From the NCBI GenBank assembly GCA_036401375.1, contig DASWVB010000005.1, positions 62,001 through 126,000 of the forward strand: a stretch of 64,000 nucleotides of DNA, read 5' to 3'. Source of the DNA: DASWUZ01 sp036401375 (GTDB taxonomy: Bacteria > Acidobacteriota > Terriglobia > Terriglobales > Acidobacteriaceae). The notes under the pieces are model-generated. The model made no database searches, had not been told where the DNA came from, and worked only from the letters and a program-made list of their open reading frames with translations. How positions within the stretch are numbered: position 1 is the stretch's first letter; every line of letters begins with the position of its first letter. Positions 53,782-62,458 of this stretch are shown piece after piece. Both the position numbers and the translations under genes were made by a program.

Positions 53782-54756
53782 TTAATCCTGCGCGGCAAAA
53801 TCCTTCAGCCGCTCCCGCAGGGTCTGATAGGCGCGAAAGAGCAGCGACTTGGTCGCCGATTCGCTCAACTTCAGTACCTTGCCGATCTCCTTGTAATCCA
53901 TGCCCTGATACTTGTGCATCAGCACGGCATTCCGCTGCCGCTCCGGCAGAGCCAGTACGTGCTCTCGAATGGCCCGCATGCGCTCTGCCTTGACCAGATC
54001 CTGCTCCGCAGTCGCTCTCGGGTCGGCCAGGTCGGGATGCATCCCTGTCTCCGGGTCGGGCTGGTCGAGATAGACGTTCTGCGCGGCCTTTTCATGCTTG
54101 TGATCGCGCGCATGGTTCACTCCCAAATTAGTGGCGATGCGATAGAGCCAGGTCGAGAACTGAGCCTCGGCGCGGTAAGAGGCACGCGAGCGATACACCC
54201 GCAGGAAGACCTCCTGCGCCAGCTCTTCGGCGATGGCCTGGTTGCGCACCATCCGGAACATGTAGTGCAGCATCGGCCTGCGATACTTCTCTATAAGGTA
54301 TGCGAAGCCGCTGTCGTCGCCCTCGCGGACCCGCAGCATGATTTCGGCATCCGAAAGCTGACCGGCTGCTCGAGCATCCCGGGCTCCTGCCGCCCCCGGC
54401 AGAGTACCCGGCCTTGGGCCCTGCCACGATCTCTGATCGATGACTAAGCTTGCCATACCACTACCAACCCCATTTTCGTCCAGAGGTTGCGCCTCGTCCC
54501 CGGTTTCATCTGGCAGGTCTCCGGCTGGTGGGTCCGAGTCGGCAAGGTCCGCGTCTTCGAGGTCCGCGTTTTGGAGGAGCTCCGGCTCGCCATCTGCGGA
54601 GTCAGCCCCCTCGTCTGCGAGGTTTGGGTCAGAAACGGTCAGCCGGGGGGAACCGCCTCCGTGCCCGCCAGGCGCCTTCGGTGCGGCAGCTGCAGCTAAA
54701 GAGCTGTGGCGTTGCGCTTGCGGCTGTTGCTCCTCTGGCTGAGGAAGGTTTCCCAT
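53782..54756 (-). CDS. RpoE-type sigma factor with acidic N-terminal extension
   Basis: ECF-type sigma-70 factor. Region 2 starts near residue 136 (SDAEIMLRVREGDDSGFAYL), followed by RMVRNQAIAEELAQEVFLRV (region 2.1-2.3) and region 4 (LPERQRNAVLMHKYQGMDYK and SESATKSLLFRAYQTL). The first 135 residues are low-complexity and acidic (NADLEDADLADSDPPAG), which ECF sigmas normally lack. ATG 54756 is the first start in frame but has no clear ribosome-binding site; a start at ATG 54456 would shorten the extension to about 35 residues. It is followed by its anti-sigma gene, with which it forms a regulatory pair. Confidence 0.88.
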   Translation of the reverse strand: MGNLPQPEEQQPQAQRHSSLAAAAAPKAPGGHGGGSPRLTVSDPNLADEGADSADGEPELLQNADLEDADLADSDPPAGDLPDETGDEAQPLDENGVGSGMASLVIDQRSWQGPRPGTLPGAAGARDARAAGQLSDAEIMLRVREGDDSGFAYLIEKYRRPMLHYMFRMVRNQAIAEELAQEVFLRVYRSRASYRAEAQFSTWLYRIATNLGVNHARDHKHEKAAQNVYLDQPDPETGMHPDLADPRATAEQDLVKAERMRAIREHVLALPERQRNAVLMHKYQGMDYKEIGKVLKLSESATKSLLFRAYQTLRERLKDFAAQD

Positions 54757-54948
54757 GCGGTGATTGAGTGATTGTACGCGGCCTCACGGCTGGTACGCAC
54801 CCTGCCCATGGTGAGCTGGTTATCGGCACCAGTGTCCGCCGGATGGAATGCAGCCGGCAACCAATCCACAGACGACAGGACGGGGCGAGGTGCAGTCAGC
54901 CCGCTTCAAGGGGCACGCAGCGCCGGTCAGGTCGGCGATGGGGAAAAG

Positions 54949-55254
54949 CTACGACTCGGAGCTGCCCTTTTCTATGGCGATGCGCAGTGACTTCAAAAAA
55001 ACCACATCGCTGCTGCTGAAGGGGCCCTCGGTTGAGAGTGCCGTCGAGTCGGCAGGAGCAGGCAGAGCGGCAGGTTGTTGCTCGACCTCGTTCAGGCCGA
55101 TGGTCGCCTCCAACATGAGTAATACATCAAATCCCTGCTTGCGGATATCCTGAACGACGCCAGCGATATGTTCGGATTCTGAGACCGAGTCATGGATGGC
55201 CTCTCCGAGCTGCCGGATCAGGTTCTTCAGTCTGGAATTCAAAGTATCACCCAA
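54949..55254 (-). CDS. Hypothetical small helical protein
   Basis: Possible 101-residue protein with a helical N-terminus (LNSRLKNLIRQLGEAIHDSV), a hydrophobic centre (FDVLLMLEATIGL) and a C-terminal helix (SDVVFLKSLRIAIEKG). The start would be TTG at 55254 without a good ribosome-binding site, and I do not recognise the family. It has a Pro/Ala linker near residues 60-75. It precedes the sigma factor on the same strand with a gap of 192 bases. Coding status is likely but not certain. Confidence 0.5.
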   Translation of the reverse strand: MGDTLNSRLKNLIRQLGEAIHDSVSESEHIAGVVQDIRKQGFDVLLMLEATIGLNEVEQQPAALPAPADSTALSTEGPFSSSDVVFLKSLRIAIEKGSSES

Positions 55255-55361
55255 TTCTGCCGCAGGAGCTGCCTGGTCCCGCAGCGCGGATTTTCATCTA
55301 CATTACGTGTGATGTCGCGGCAGGGCAATCTGAATCTTTTTTGCGCTGCTAGACTTTGATC

Positions 55362-55913
55362 ATGCAGTCGAACTCCTTCGCGCGCAAGCTGGGGATTGGG
55401 GTGCGGGTGGCTTCAAACATCCTCCGCGAGCGAAGCCGCGCCCTTCAGCAGCCGGAGGGTACTTCGACCGCATCCGGCGCCTCTGTGACTGCGGCTGCCC
55501 CAGAGGTAACGAGCCGGGGGGTGGAGGCAGTCGCAAGTGCGCCATCAGAGAGCGGGGTCCCGTTTACAGCTTCAGTGCTGTCAGGAAAGGCAGCGGTAAA
55601 GACCGGCTCCCGAAGCCGGGTAGCCGCCCAGAAAACCCGCGCCGTGGGACACGCCTCCAGACGCTTCGGGCAGGCTGTCTGGGGTCCATTTGCTCACGTC
55701 AGCGGAGTGCTCTGGCTGGAGGTAACGGGCCTCTTCTTTGGCATCTTTGCGCTCTTCTTCGCCCAGAGCGTCTATCGCCTGCGCCACGACTACGCGAGCG
55801 GGCAGGGTCATGGAAGGTTTCTGCTCTATTCGGCAGCGGCGCTGCTCTTTTTCTACTTTGCAGGCACCTCATTTGTCAGGGCCCGCCGCAAGGGCCGTTA
55901 CCGCAGTCGCTGA
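55362..55913 (+). CDS. Two-TM protein of unknown function
   Basis: Membrane protein of about 183 residues I do not recognise. The first 100 residues are Ala/Ser/Val-rich and low-complexity (TAAAPEVTSRGVEAVASA). TM1 is about 120-140 (VTGLFFGIFALFFAQSV) and TM2 about 158-175 (LLYSAAALLFFYFAG). The C-terminus is basic (RARRKGRYRSR), so it probably stays in the cytosol. Start ATG 55362. It is divergent from the 54949 gene. Confidence 0.65.
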   Translation: MQSNSFARKLGIGVRVASNILRERSRALQQPEGTSTASGASVTAAAPEVTSRGVEAVASAPSESGVPFTASVLSGKAAVKTGSRSRVAAQKTRAVGHASRRFGQAVWGPFAHVSGVLWLEVTGLFFGIFALFFAQSVYRLRHDYASGQGHGRFLLYSAAALLFFYFAGTSFVRARRKGRYRSR

Positions 55914-56133
55914 TACGTTCTACGGCTGAACGGCGGCTGCGTGCTGGTGGCGGGGCCATGAGTATCGCATGCTAACATCGGCTCTGGGCCCTACTCCCCG
56001 CTGCGGGCCCTGTTCGCGTCCTGAGCGGACGAGTAGCGAACAGACGCTGCCAGAACTCTGACAGGCGCGCCTCGCCCATGGTGATTTACCCTTGCGGCGC
56101 GGGAGAGAATGCCCGCGAAAGAGTCTATCCCGG

Positions 56134-56859
56134 ATGACGCAGGACCTGATCCTCAAGATCTTTCAGTATGTGATTCTGTTGTTTGCACTGAGCCTGCACG
56201 AGGCGTCGCATGCCTGGATGGCCTCCCGCCTGGGCGACCAGACGGCCCGCATGCTCGGACGTGTGACCCTGAATCCGCTGAAGCATATCGACCCAGTCGG
56301 CACGGTGCTCATCCCGCTCTTCATGCTCTTCATGCCGGGCTATGGCAGGTTTCTGATCGGCTGGGCGCGGCCGACGCCGGTGAACAGCCGGAACTTCAAG
56401 CGCTTTGTCCGTGATGACGTGATGACCACCCTCGCTGGCCCCGTCAGCAACATGCTGATGGCTGTGATCTGCTTTGTGGCGCTGATGGTGCTGAAGCTGT
56501 CGAGCCTCGGTGGCAAGCTTTCGGTCATGGTCGCGATCCAGACGGCGCGCCATCCTGGCATCTCGCTTGAGGACATGGGGCTTGCGTCCGCGGGCATGCC
56601 TGCACTCTTCCCGGTCGCGATGCTCTGTTATCTCGGCGTGCTGGTGAACCTGTCGCTGGCAATATTCAACCTGCTGCCGCTGCCTCCGCTCGACGGAAGC
56701 CACCTCGTACGGCATGTGCTGCCGTACCGCTTCCTGCGGGTTTATGACTCGATGGGGATCTTCGGGCTGATCTTGATCCTGTTCGTGGGGCGGCAGGTCG
56801 TGGGCTCGATCGTGGCGGCGGTGCTCGGGGTGATCGACGCTTCGTTGTGGACGCTCTAG
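56134..56859 (+). CDS. M50/site-2 protease family metalloprotease
   Basis: Membrane-embedded zinc protease of 241 residues in the site-2 protease family. HEASH (H22, E23, H26) provides two zinc ligands and the catalytic Glu; LPPLDGSH near residue 190 provides the Asp ligand. About six TM segments are visible. No PDZ domain, so it is the short S2P class. Such proteases can cleave anti-sigma factors or signal peptides, but there is no direct link to the neighbouring anti-sigma factor. Start ATG 56134. Confidence 0.92.
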   Translation: MTQDLILKIFQYVILLFALSLHEASHAWMASRLGDQTARMLGRVTLNPLKHIDPVGTVLIPLFMLFMPGYGRFLIGWARPTPVNSRNFKRFVRDDVMTTLAGPVSNMLMAVICFVALMVLKLSSLGGKLSVMVAIQTARHPGISLEDMGLASAGMPALFPVAMLCYLGVLVNLSLAIFNLLPLPPLDGSHLVRHVLPYRFLRVYDSMGIFGLILILFVGRQVVGSIVAAVLGVIDASLWTL

Positions 56860-56982
56860 AGCCTGGGAACTGCAATCAGAGTATCGCCGATACGAGATGA
56901 GGTCACCTCTTCCGTACAATGGATTGGCTCTCTCATAGCTCAAGCCGGCGGCTCTCGCCGTGCCCGGCGGAGCACAAGCGGG

Positions 56983-58083
56983 ATGCAGAAGGACGAAGTG
57001 GCGGATCAATTTGAAGGCAAAAAGCGGGTGCTCAGCGGAATGCGCCCGACAGGTAGGCCGCACCTCGGCAACTACGTTGGCGCGCTGCGCAACTGGGTGA
57101 GGCTTCAGGAGGAGTACGACTGCTACTTCTTTATCGCGGACTGGCACGCGCTGACGACGGACTACGCGGACCCCTCCCTGATCCAGCAGAATACGCTTGA
57201 GGTGGCGATGGACTTCCTCGCCGCGGGGCTGGATCCGCAGCAGTGCGTCATCTTCCCCCAGGGTTACGTGCCGCAGCACGCGGAGTTGTTCGTGCTGCTG
57301 GCGATGATCACTCCGCTGGGATGGCTGGAGCGCGTGCCCTCCTATAAAGACCAGCAGGAGAATCTCTCCGCGAAAGACTTAAGTACCTATGGATTTCTGG
57401 GCTACCCGCTGCTGCAGGCGGCTGACATCCTGGTCTACCGGGCCGACTTTGTTCCCGTTGGCCTCGACCAGGTTCCCCATGTGGAGCTGACTCGCGAGGT
57501 GGCTCGTCGCTTCAACTCGCACTATGAGCCTCGCCATCCAGTGCCGTCGCCGATCCTGCTCGAGCCGCAGGCGCTCGTCACAGCCTCGCCAAAGCTGCCG
57601 GGAACCGACGGGCGCAAGATGTCCAAGAGCTACGGAAACACGATCCTGCTGACCGATCCTGAGGCAGAGATTCGCAGGAAGCTGAAGCCTATGGTGACTG
57701 ATCCGGCGCGGGTGCGGCGATCCGATCCCGGCGATCCGGACAAGTGCCCGGTGGGCGATCTGCACAAGGTGTTTTCGAGCCCGGATAAGCTGGACCGGGT
57801 TTACGAGGGCTGCCGCACCGCGGGGATCGGCTGTATCGAGTGCAAGGGATGGCTCGCCGACTCGCTGGTCGCGGAGCTCGCTCCCATCCAGGAGCGGCGT
57901 CGCCGCTACGAGGGCGATCCCGGGCTGGTGCGAGACATACTGTCGGACGGAGCAAGGCGCGCCACCAGGCAAGCCGAAAAGACGATGGTCGAGGTGCGCA
58001 GGGCCCTGCACCTGCTGCAGGAGTCGTCGCACGACCCGGCAACCGGTGAAGTTGCCCCTCGCGCTACAGGCGCAGCAAAGTGA
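56983..58083 (+). CDS. trpS: Tryptophanyl-tRNA synthetase
   Basis: Class I synthetase of 366 residues charging tRNA-Trp. The HIGH motif is HLGN (27-30) in MRPTGRPHLGNYVGAL, and the KMSKS motif near residue 210 is GRKMSKSYGNT. The LQAADILVYRADFVPVG strand is typical. It overlaps scpA by four bases (GTGA), so translation is coupled. Confidence 0.97.
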   Translation: MQKDEVADQFEGKKRVLSGMRPTGRPHLGNYVGALRNWVRLQEEYDCYFFIADWHALTTDYADPSLIQQNTLEVAMDFLAAGLDPQQCVIFPQGYVPQHAELFVLLAMITPLGWLERVPSYKDQQENLSAKDLSTYGFLGYPLLQAADILVYRADFVPVGLDQVPHVELTREVARRFNSHYEPRHPVPSPILLEPQALVTASPKLPGTDGRKMSKSYGNTILLTDPEAEIRRKLKPMVTDPARVRRSDPGDPDKCPVGDLHKVFSSPDKLDRVYEGCRTAGIGCIECKGWLADSLVAELAPIQERRRRYEGDPGLVRDILSDGARRATRQAEKTMVEVRRALHLLQESSHDPATGEVAPRATGAAK

Positions 58084-59000
58084 ACGACGACACCGGGGCC
58101 CCGAAGACCCGGAATCAGAAGGAAGATAGCGCGCTACCTCCCAACTCAACGCAGTCCGGGCTGGCGGAAGGAAAGCCGGCCTACGAGAAGACCGCCTCCG
58201 ACCTCAAGAAGGAGGAGACCAACGCGTTTCCCTTTACCGTCACGGTGGGTCAGGTCTACGACGGGCCCATGGACCTGCTGCTGGCGCTGATCCGCAAGCA
58301 GGACATCGACATCTACGACATCCCGATAGCGACCATCACAGCGCAATTTCTCGCTTACGTGGAGCGGCTGAAGGGTACCGACGTAGACGTGGCAGGCGAG
58401 TTCATCTACACAGCTTCCCTGCTGATTCACATCAAGAGCCGTATGCTGTTGCCCCGTTCCCCGGCCGAGGGAGTTGACGCCGCGAGCGACGACCCGCGCC
58501 GCGAGCTGGTCGAGCGTCTGCTCGAGCATGAACGCTTCAAAAACGCAGCACAAATGCTAGCTCAGAAGCAGCAGATCGAAGAGGCGACGTGGAGCAATCC
58601 TGGCCTGCGCGAGTTTCGCGATGGGAGCGGAGAAGACTCGATGGTGCAGGAGATTGATGCCGACACCGTTGACCTGGTGCGGGTGTTCCAGGAGGTGCTG
58701 GCGCGCGCCAAAGCGAGGCCGGTGCTCGATGTCGAGGAGGACGCGGTCACGGTAGCGCAAATGATCGACTTTATCCGGCGCAGGCTGCTGATGGAAGACA
58801 AGCCGGTCGCGCTGCGGCGCCTGCTCTCGAATACACGTTCCGAGCGCGCACTGATCAGCATGTTCCTTGCACTGCTGGAGCTGGTGCGGCTGCAGGCGGT
58901 GCTGCTGCGCCAGACGCAGAACTTCGGCGACATCTACATCAAGAAGCATGTCGGGTTCGATTCCCTAGTAAACGAAGCAGTCCGCGACGACTGGAACTGA
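58080..59000 (+). CDS. scpA: Segregation and condensation protein ScpA
   Basis: Kleisin of the SMC-ScpAB condensin. FTVTVGQVYDGPMDLLLALI, then DIYDIPIATITAQFLAYVE and FIYTASLLIHIKSRMLLPR mark the N-terminal SMC-binding domain. The C-terminal winged helix lies around residues 230-300. The start is the GTG at 58080 overlapping the trpS stop. N-terminal extension of about 55 residues is charged. scpB is not adjacent; a phosphate transporter gene lies between them. Confidence 0.95.
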   Translation: MNDDTGAPKTRNQKEDSALPPNSTQSGLAEGKPAYEKTASDLKKEETNAFPFTVTVGQVYDGPMDLLLALIRKQDIDIYDIPIATITAQFLAYVERLKGTDVDVAGEFIYTASLLIHIKSRMLLPRSPAEGVDAASDDPRRELVERLLEHERFKNAAQMLAQKQQIEEATWSNPGLREFRDGSGEDSMVQEIDADTVDLVRVFQEVLARAKARPVLDVEEDAVTVAQMIDFIRRRLLMEDKPVALRRLLSNTRSERALISMFLALLELVRLQAVLLRQTQNFGDIYIKKHVGFDSLVNEAVRDDWN

Positions 59001-59122
59001 CTAGGTCCCCTAAGTAGCGCCTGTGATTCACAAGCTTTTAATGAGGACGCCACGCAGCGTTCACACTGCCGAGCCCCTGTTACTGCTAGCTTGCTTGAGC
59101 GGACACGCTCAGGAGCAGGTTA

Positions 59123-60745
59123 ATGGCGCAGGTAGATGGTGCGGTGCTCGACTCCCCGCATGCGGGTTCGGGGTCTTTACTCGACCGGAAGATCAAGAAA
59201 TCGCCCGGTAAGATCGGGATAGCCCTTTTTGGAGTGGTGCTGGTAGGCGGACTGGCGTATGCCGGGGCTCAGCTTGGCAGGGATATTGCGCACGCTCCGT
59301 CTTCCTCTGCATGGCCCTACGTTCTGCTGGGCATCGCGCTCTTGATAGCGCTCGGCTTTGAGTTCGTCAACGGCTTTCACGATACGGCGAACGCGGTCGC
59401 GACAGTCATCTACACGCATTCCCTCGAGCCGCACATCGCCGTAGTATGGTCGGGGCTGTGGAATCTGATCGGCGTTCTGACCTCGTCGGGCGGCGTGGCC
59501 TTTTCGATCCTGTCTCTGCTCCCGGTCGAGCTGATCCTGCAGGTAGGAAAAGGCGCCGGGTTTGCCATGGTCTTTGCGCTGCTGATCTCGGCGATCCTTT
59601 GGAACCTGTCTACCTGGTCTTTTGGACTGCCAGCCTCGAGCTCGCATACCCTGGTTGGTTCCATCATCGGAGTTGGGCTGACGAACCAGCTGCTCAATCC
59701 TCACTCCGGCACCAGTGGAGTGGATTGGGCACAGGCCAGCAACGTCTTCAAAACTTTGCTCATCTCCCCGGTCGTCGGCTTCGTGTGCTCAGCGCTGCTG
59801 CTGATCCTGATGAAGTACGTAATCAAAGACCCGCGCCTTTTCGAATCGCCCAAGGGCGAGGAGCCGCCACCATTCTGGATCCGGTGCCTGCTGGTGCTGA
59901 CCTGCACCGGGGTCAGCTTTGGACACGGATCAAACGATGGGCAGAAGGGTATGGGGCTGATCATGCTGATCCTGATCGGCACGGTTCCCACGGCCTATGC
60001 ACTGAACCACGCGGTCGGCTACAGCCAGGTGCAGGATTTTGCGGCGGCCTCAGAGCAGGCAGTGAAGGTGCTGAACGCTCACGTCGACCCCAACGCGGTC
60101 ATGGGCGATCCCCGGTCAGATTTGACGGAATATATACGAACGAAGAACTTTACCCCCAACACCATGCTCTCTGCGCGTCAACTCGCGCTCGAAATCGAGC
60201 ATGAGGCGCAGCTCTACAAGACGCTGGCGGCCGTGCCCCCATCGCAGCAGACCAACGTACGCAACGATATGTACGTGATGAGCGAGACGTTGCGGCTGGC
60301 GGAGAAGAAGGGAAAGTCGCAGTTTTCGCCCGATGAAGACGCGGTCCTCACCAACTACAAGAAGTACCTGGACAAGTCGACCAAATTCATCCCCACCTGG
60401 GTGAAGATCGCCGTTGCGCTGGCCCTGGGAATGGGCACCATGGTGGGTTGGAAGCGCATCGTGGTCACGGTCGGCGAAAAGATCGGCAAGGAGCACCTGA
60501 CCTATGCGCAGGGTGCCGCGGCCGAGATTGTGGCAGCCTGCACGATCATTGCCGCGGACCAGTTCAAGATGCCGGTAAGCACAACCCATGTGCTCTCCTC
60601 GGGCGTCGCCGGAACTATGGTGGCGAATGGGAGCGGACTGCAGTGGAGCACGCTGCGCAACATCGCCATGGCGTGGGTGCTTACCCTGCCGGTTGCGGCG
60701 CTGCTTTCGGGCTGCCTGTTCTGGCTCTTTCGCCACTTCGTGTAG
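59123..60745 (+). CDS. Inorganic phosphate transporter PitA-type
   Basis: Low-affinity metal-phosphate/H+ symporter of 540 residues. The PiT signatures are GFEFVNGFHDTANAVATVIY and, in the second half, AAGAEIVAA-like GAAAEIVAACTIIAADQFKM. Two groups of TM segments flank a soluble loop (about residues 315-410, including LEIEHEAQLYKTLAAVPP). Start ATG 59123 has GGAG seven bases upstream. It sits between scpA and scpB in the same direction. Confidence 0.94.
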   Translation: MAQVDGAVLDSPHAGSGSLLDRKIKKSPGKIGIALFGVVLVGGLAYAGAQLGRDIAHAPSSSAWPYVLLGIALLIALGFEFVNGFHDTANAVATVIYTHSLEPHIAVVWSGLWNLIGVLTSSGGVAFSILSLLPVELILQVGKGAGFAMVFALLISAILWNLSTWSFGLPASSSHTLVGSIIGVGLTNQLLNPHSGTSGVDWAQASNVFKTLLISPVVGFVCSALLLILMKYVIKDPRLFESPKGEEPPPFWIRCLLVLTCTGVSFGHGSNDGQKGMGLIMLILIGTVPTAYALNHAVGYSQVQDFAAASEQAVKVLNAHVDPNAVMGDPRSDLTEYIRTKNFTPNTMLSARQLALEIEHEAQLYKTLAAVPPSQQTNVRNDMYVMSETLRLAEKKGKSQFSPDEDAVLTNYKKYLDKSTKFIPTWVKIAVALALGMGTMVGWKRIVVTVGEKIGKEHLTYAQGAAAEIVAACTIIAADQFKMPVSTTHVLSSGVAGTMVANGSGLQWSTLRNIAMAWVLTLPVAALLSGCLFWLFRHFV

Positions 60746-60885
60746 CTCGCATTGCAGCGGTCGCGGCCTGGCAAGACTGGCGCTTCAAATCTATGCAACC
60801 ATAGATAAGAAGCGCCTTTCTCTTTTGTGCTCCGGACGTTGGCCGGACGAGAGGCACAAAGAAGTTAGTCCGCCGCGCCCCGCTC

Positions 60886-62136
60886 ATGAGCCTCAAAGCC
60901 AAAATCGAAGCCGTCATCTATGCTGCCGAGGAGCCGGTCACTCTGGCACAGTTGGCCTTCCTGTTTGGGGGTGAGGTGCTTGCAGCGGCCCACGCCGGAG
61001 ACGCCGCTGATGCTGCTCCAGCTCTGAGCGAGGAGGTACCGGCAGGGTCGGCGCTCGAGTCTCCAGACCTGGACTCGCCGGAGCAGCCTCTGCGCCCTGA
61101 GGCCGTAGACCCGAAGCCGAGTGCCCAGGATTTCAACACCGGCGGGCAGGGCGCTCCACCTGACGCGGTTGACGCTGTCACCTTACGCGATAACCTGCCT
61201 GGCGCGGTTGAGACGGAATCCGCTGCGACAGATACCGCTACGTCAGACGCTGACGCCGTCGGCAACCTCACGCCCGAAAGGGATGTGGCAGCACCTGCCT
61301 TCGACGACAGAAAGGCTGGACGGCTGCGCGACCGCATGGTTCGGAACGGACTGAGGCAGATCGTCGCCGAGCTCATCGAGGAGTATGCCGGGAGCGACCG
61401 CGGCATGGAGATTCGCGAGATCGCGGGCGGCTACCGGGTCGCTACCAAGCCTGAGTATCACGATGCCGTACGCTCTTTCGTCAAGAGTCTGAAGCCGCCG
61501 ATGAAGCTCAGCCTGCAGGCGCTCGAGACGCTTGCGGTGATCGCGTATAAACAGCCGGTAACTGCGCCCGAGGTGAACGAGATTCGCGGCGTCGACTCGG
61601 GTGGAGTGCTGGGCAGCCTGATGAGCCGAAAGCTGATTACTACGGCCGGACGCAAACAGGTGATCGGGCGGCCTATCCTTTATAAAACTACCAAGGAGTT
61701 CCTGCTGCGCTTCGGGCTGCGCGACGTGAACGAGCTGCCGAGTATCGAGGAGTTTGAAAAGATGGCGGGCGAGATGGAGATCGAGGATCTAGGCGGAGCA
61801 GAGCTGCAACGCTCGGCACAGCTGCCCTTCGAGGCAGATCTCAACCATGGCGCTAGTGAAGGCATTGAGGCGGCTGACGTTCAGGGCATGTCCACGGGAT
61901 TAGATCGCCGGCCGGCTGTTTCCCTTGCTGGCTCTACAGATCTGTCTACGGCCCGTACCTCAGATTCCGAAGCCGTTGAGGCAAACGCGGGTGAGGCGGG
62001 AGTCGCGATCAGTATCCCGACTCAAAGCTCATCCGATGGTGCCCCGCCGATGCCGCTTGTAGAGGGTGAGAGTGCCCCAACCATGGTCGAACTGGACTCG
62101 CACCTGGCCGAGGAGACGGAACTTAACTCAGGATGA
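60886..62136 (+). CDS. scpB: Segregation and condensation protein ScpB with acidic insertion
   Basis: Winged-helix dimer partner of ScpA in condensin. Residues 1-28 (MSLKAKIEAVIYAAEEPVTL) and 150-280 (LRQIVAELIEEYAGSDRGME, then LETLAVIAYKQPVTAPEVNE) are the ScpB domain. Between them about 105 residues of acidic, Ala/Pro/Asp-rich sequence (e.g. SPDLDSPEQPLRPEAVDPK) are inserted, and the C-terminal 140 residues are similarly low-complexity. Usual ScpB is near 200 residues; this one is 416. Confidence 0.95.
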   Translation: MSLKAKIEAVIYAAEEPVTLAQLAFLFGGEVLAAAHAGDAADAAPALSEEVPAGSALESPDLDSPEQPLRPEAVDPKPSAQDFNTGGQGAPPDAVDAVTLRDNLPGAVETESAATDTATSDADAVGNLTPERDVAAPAFDDRKAGRLRDRMVRNGLRQIVAELIEEYAGSDRGMEIREIAGGYRVATKPEYHDAVRSFVKSLKPPMKLSLQALETLAVIAYKQPVTAPEVNEIRGVDSGGVLGSLMSRKLITTAGRKQVIGRPILYKTTKEFLLRFGLRDVNELPSIEEFEKMAGEMEIEDLGGAELQRSAQLPFEADLNHGASEGIEAADVQGMSTGLDRRPAVSLAGSTDLSTARTSDSEAVEANAGEAGVAISIPTQSSSDGAPPMPLVEGESAPTMVELDSHLAEETELNSG

Positions 62137-62311
62137 AGATGGGGTTGGTCACGGTTGTGGCAAAGCTCTTTCGCCGACGCGCTCATCGCAGAGATTGGCG
62201 CATGGGCAGGCTGCAAAGTTACTCTGACGTTCGACAAGAAGGCAGCGCGTCTCCCGGCTTTCGAGCTTCTCTCGATGGCATTTAGAAAGGGACGGTTGAA
62301 GGAGCCTTGAG

Positions 62312-62458
62312 ATGCATATTCCAGAGTTCGAAGATGAGCCCGGAGTGATCCAGGAGGAGAGTGCTCATGCAGTGCGAGCCGAGCAGGCGACGCCACCGCG
62401 GACCGCGATGAATTCTTTAGCCTATTACTCTACCTTTCGAGGTGGCAACACCGCGTGA
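62312..62458 (+). CDS. Short ORF of 48 codons, coupled to rluB
   Basis: MHIPEFEDEPGVIQEE... reads for 48 codons to a TGA at 62456-62458. AAGGAG (62299-62304) is seven bases before the ATG. The stop overlaps the GTG start of rluB by four bases (GTGA, 62455-62458), a classical translational coupling arrangement. The peptide is acidic at the start and ends YYSTFRGGNTA. I do not recognise it. Function could be a leader peptide that couples rluB translation, or a small protein. Evidence is only ribosome-binding site and overlap. Confidence 0.6.
   Translation: MHIPEFEDEPGVIQEESAHAVRAEQATPPRTAMNSLAYYSTFRGGNTA

Noticed and set aside
56125..57279. 384-codon minus-strand frame
   Set aside because: Antisense to the M50 protease and trpS genes.
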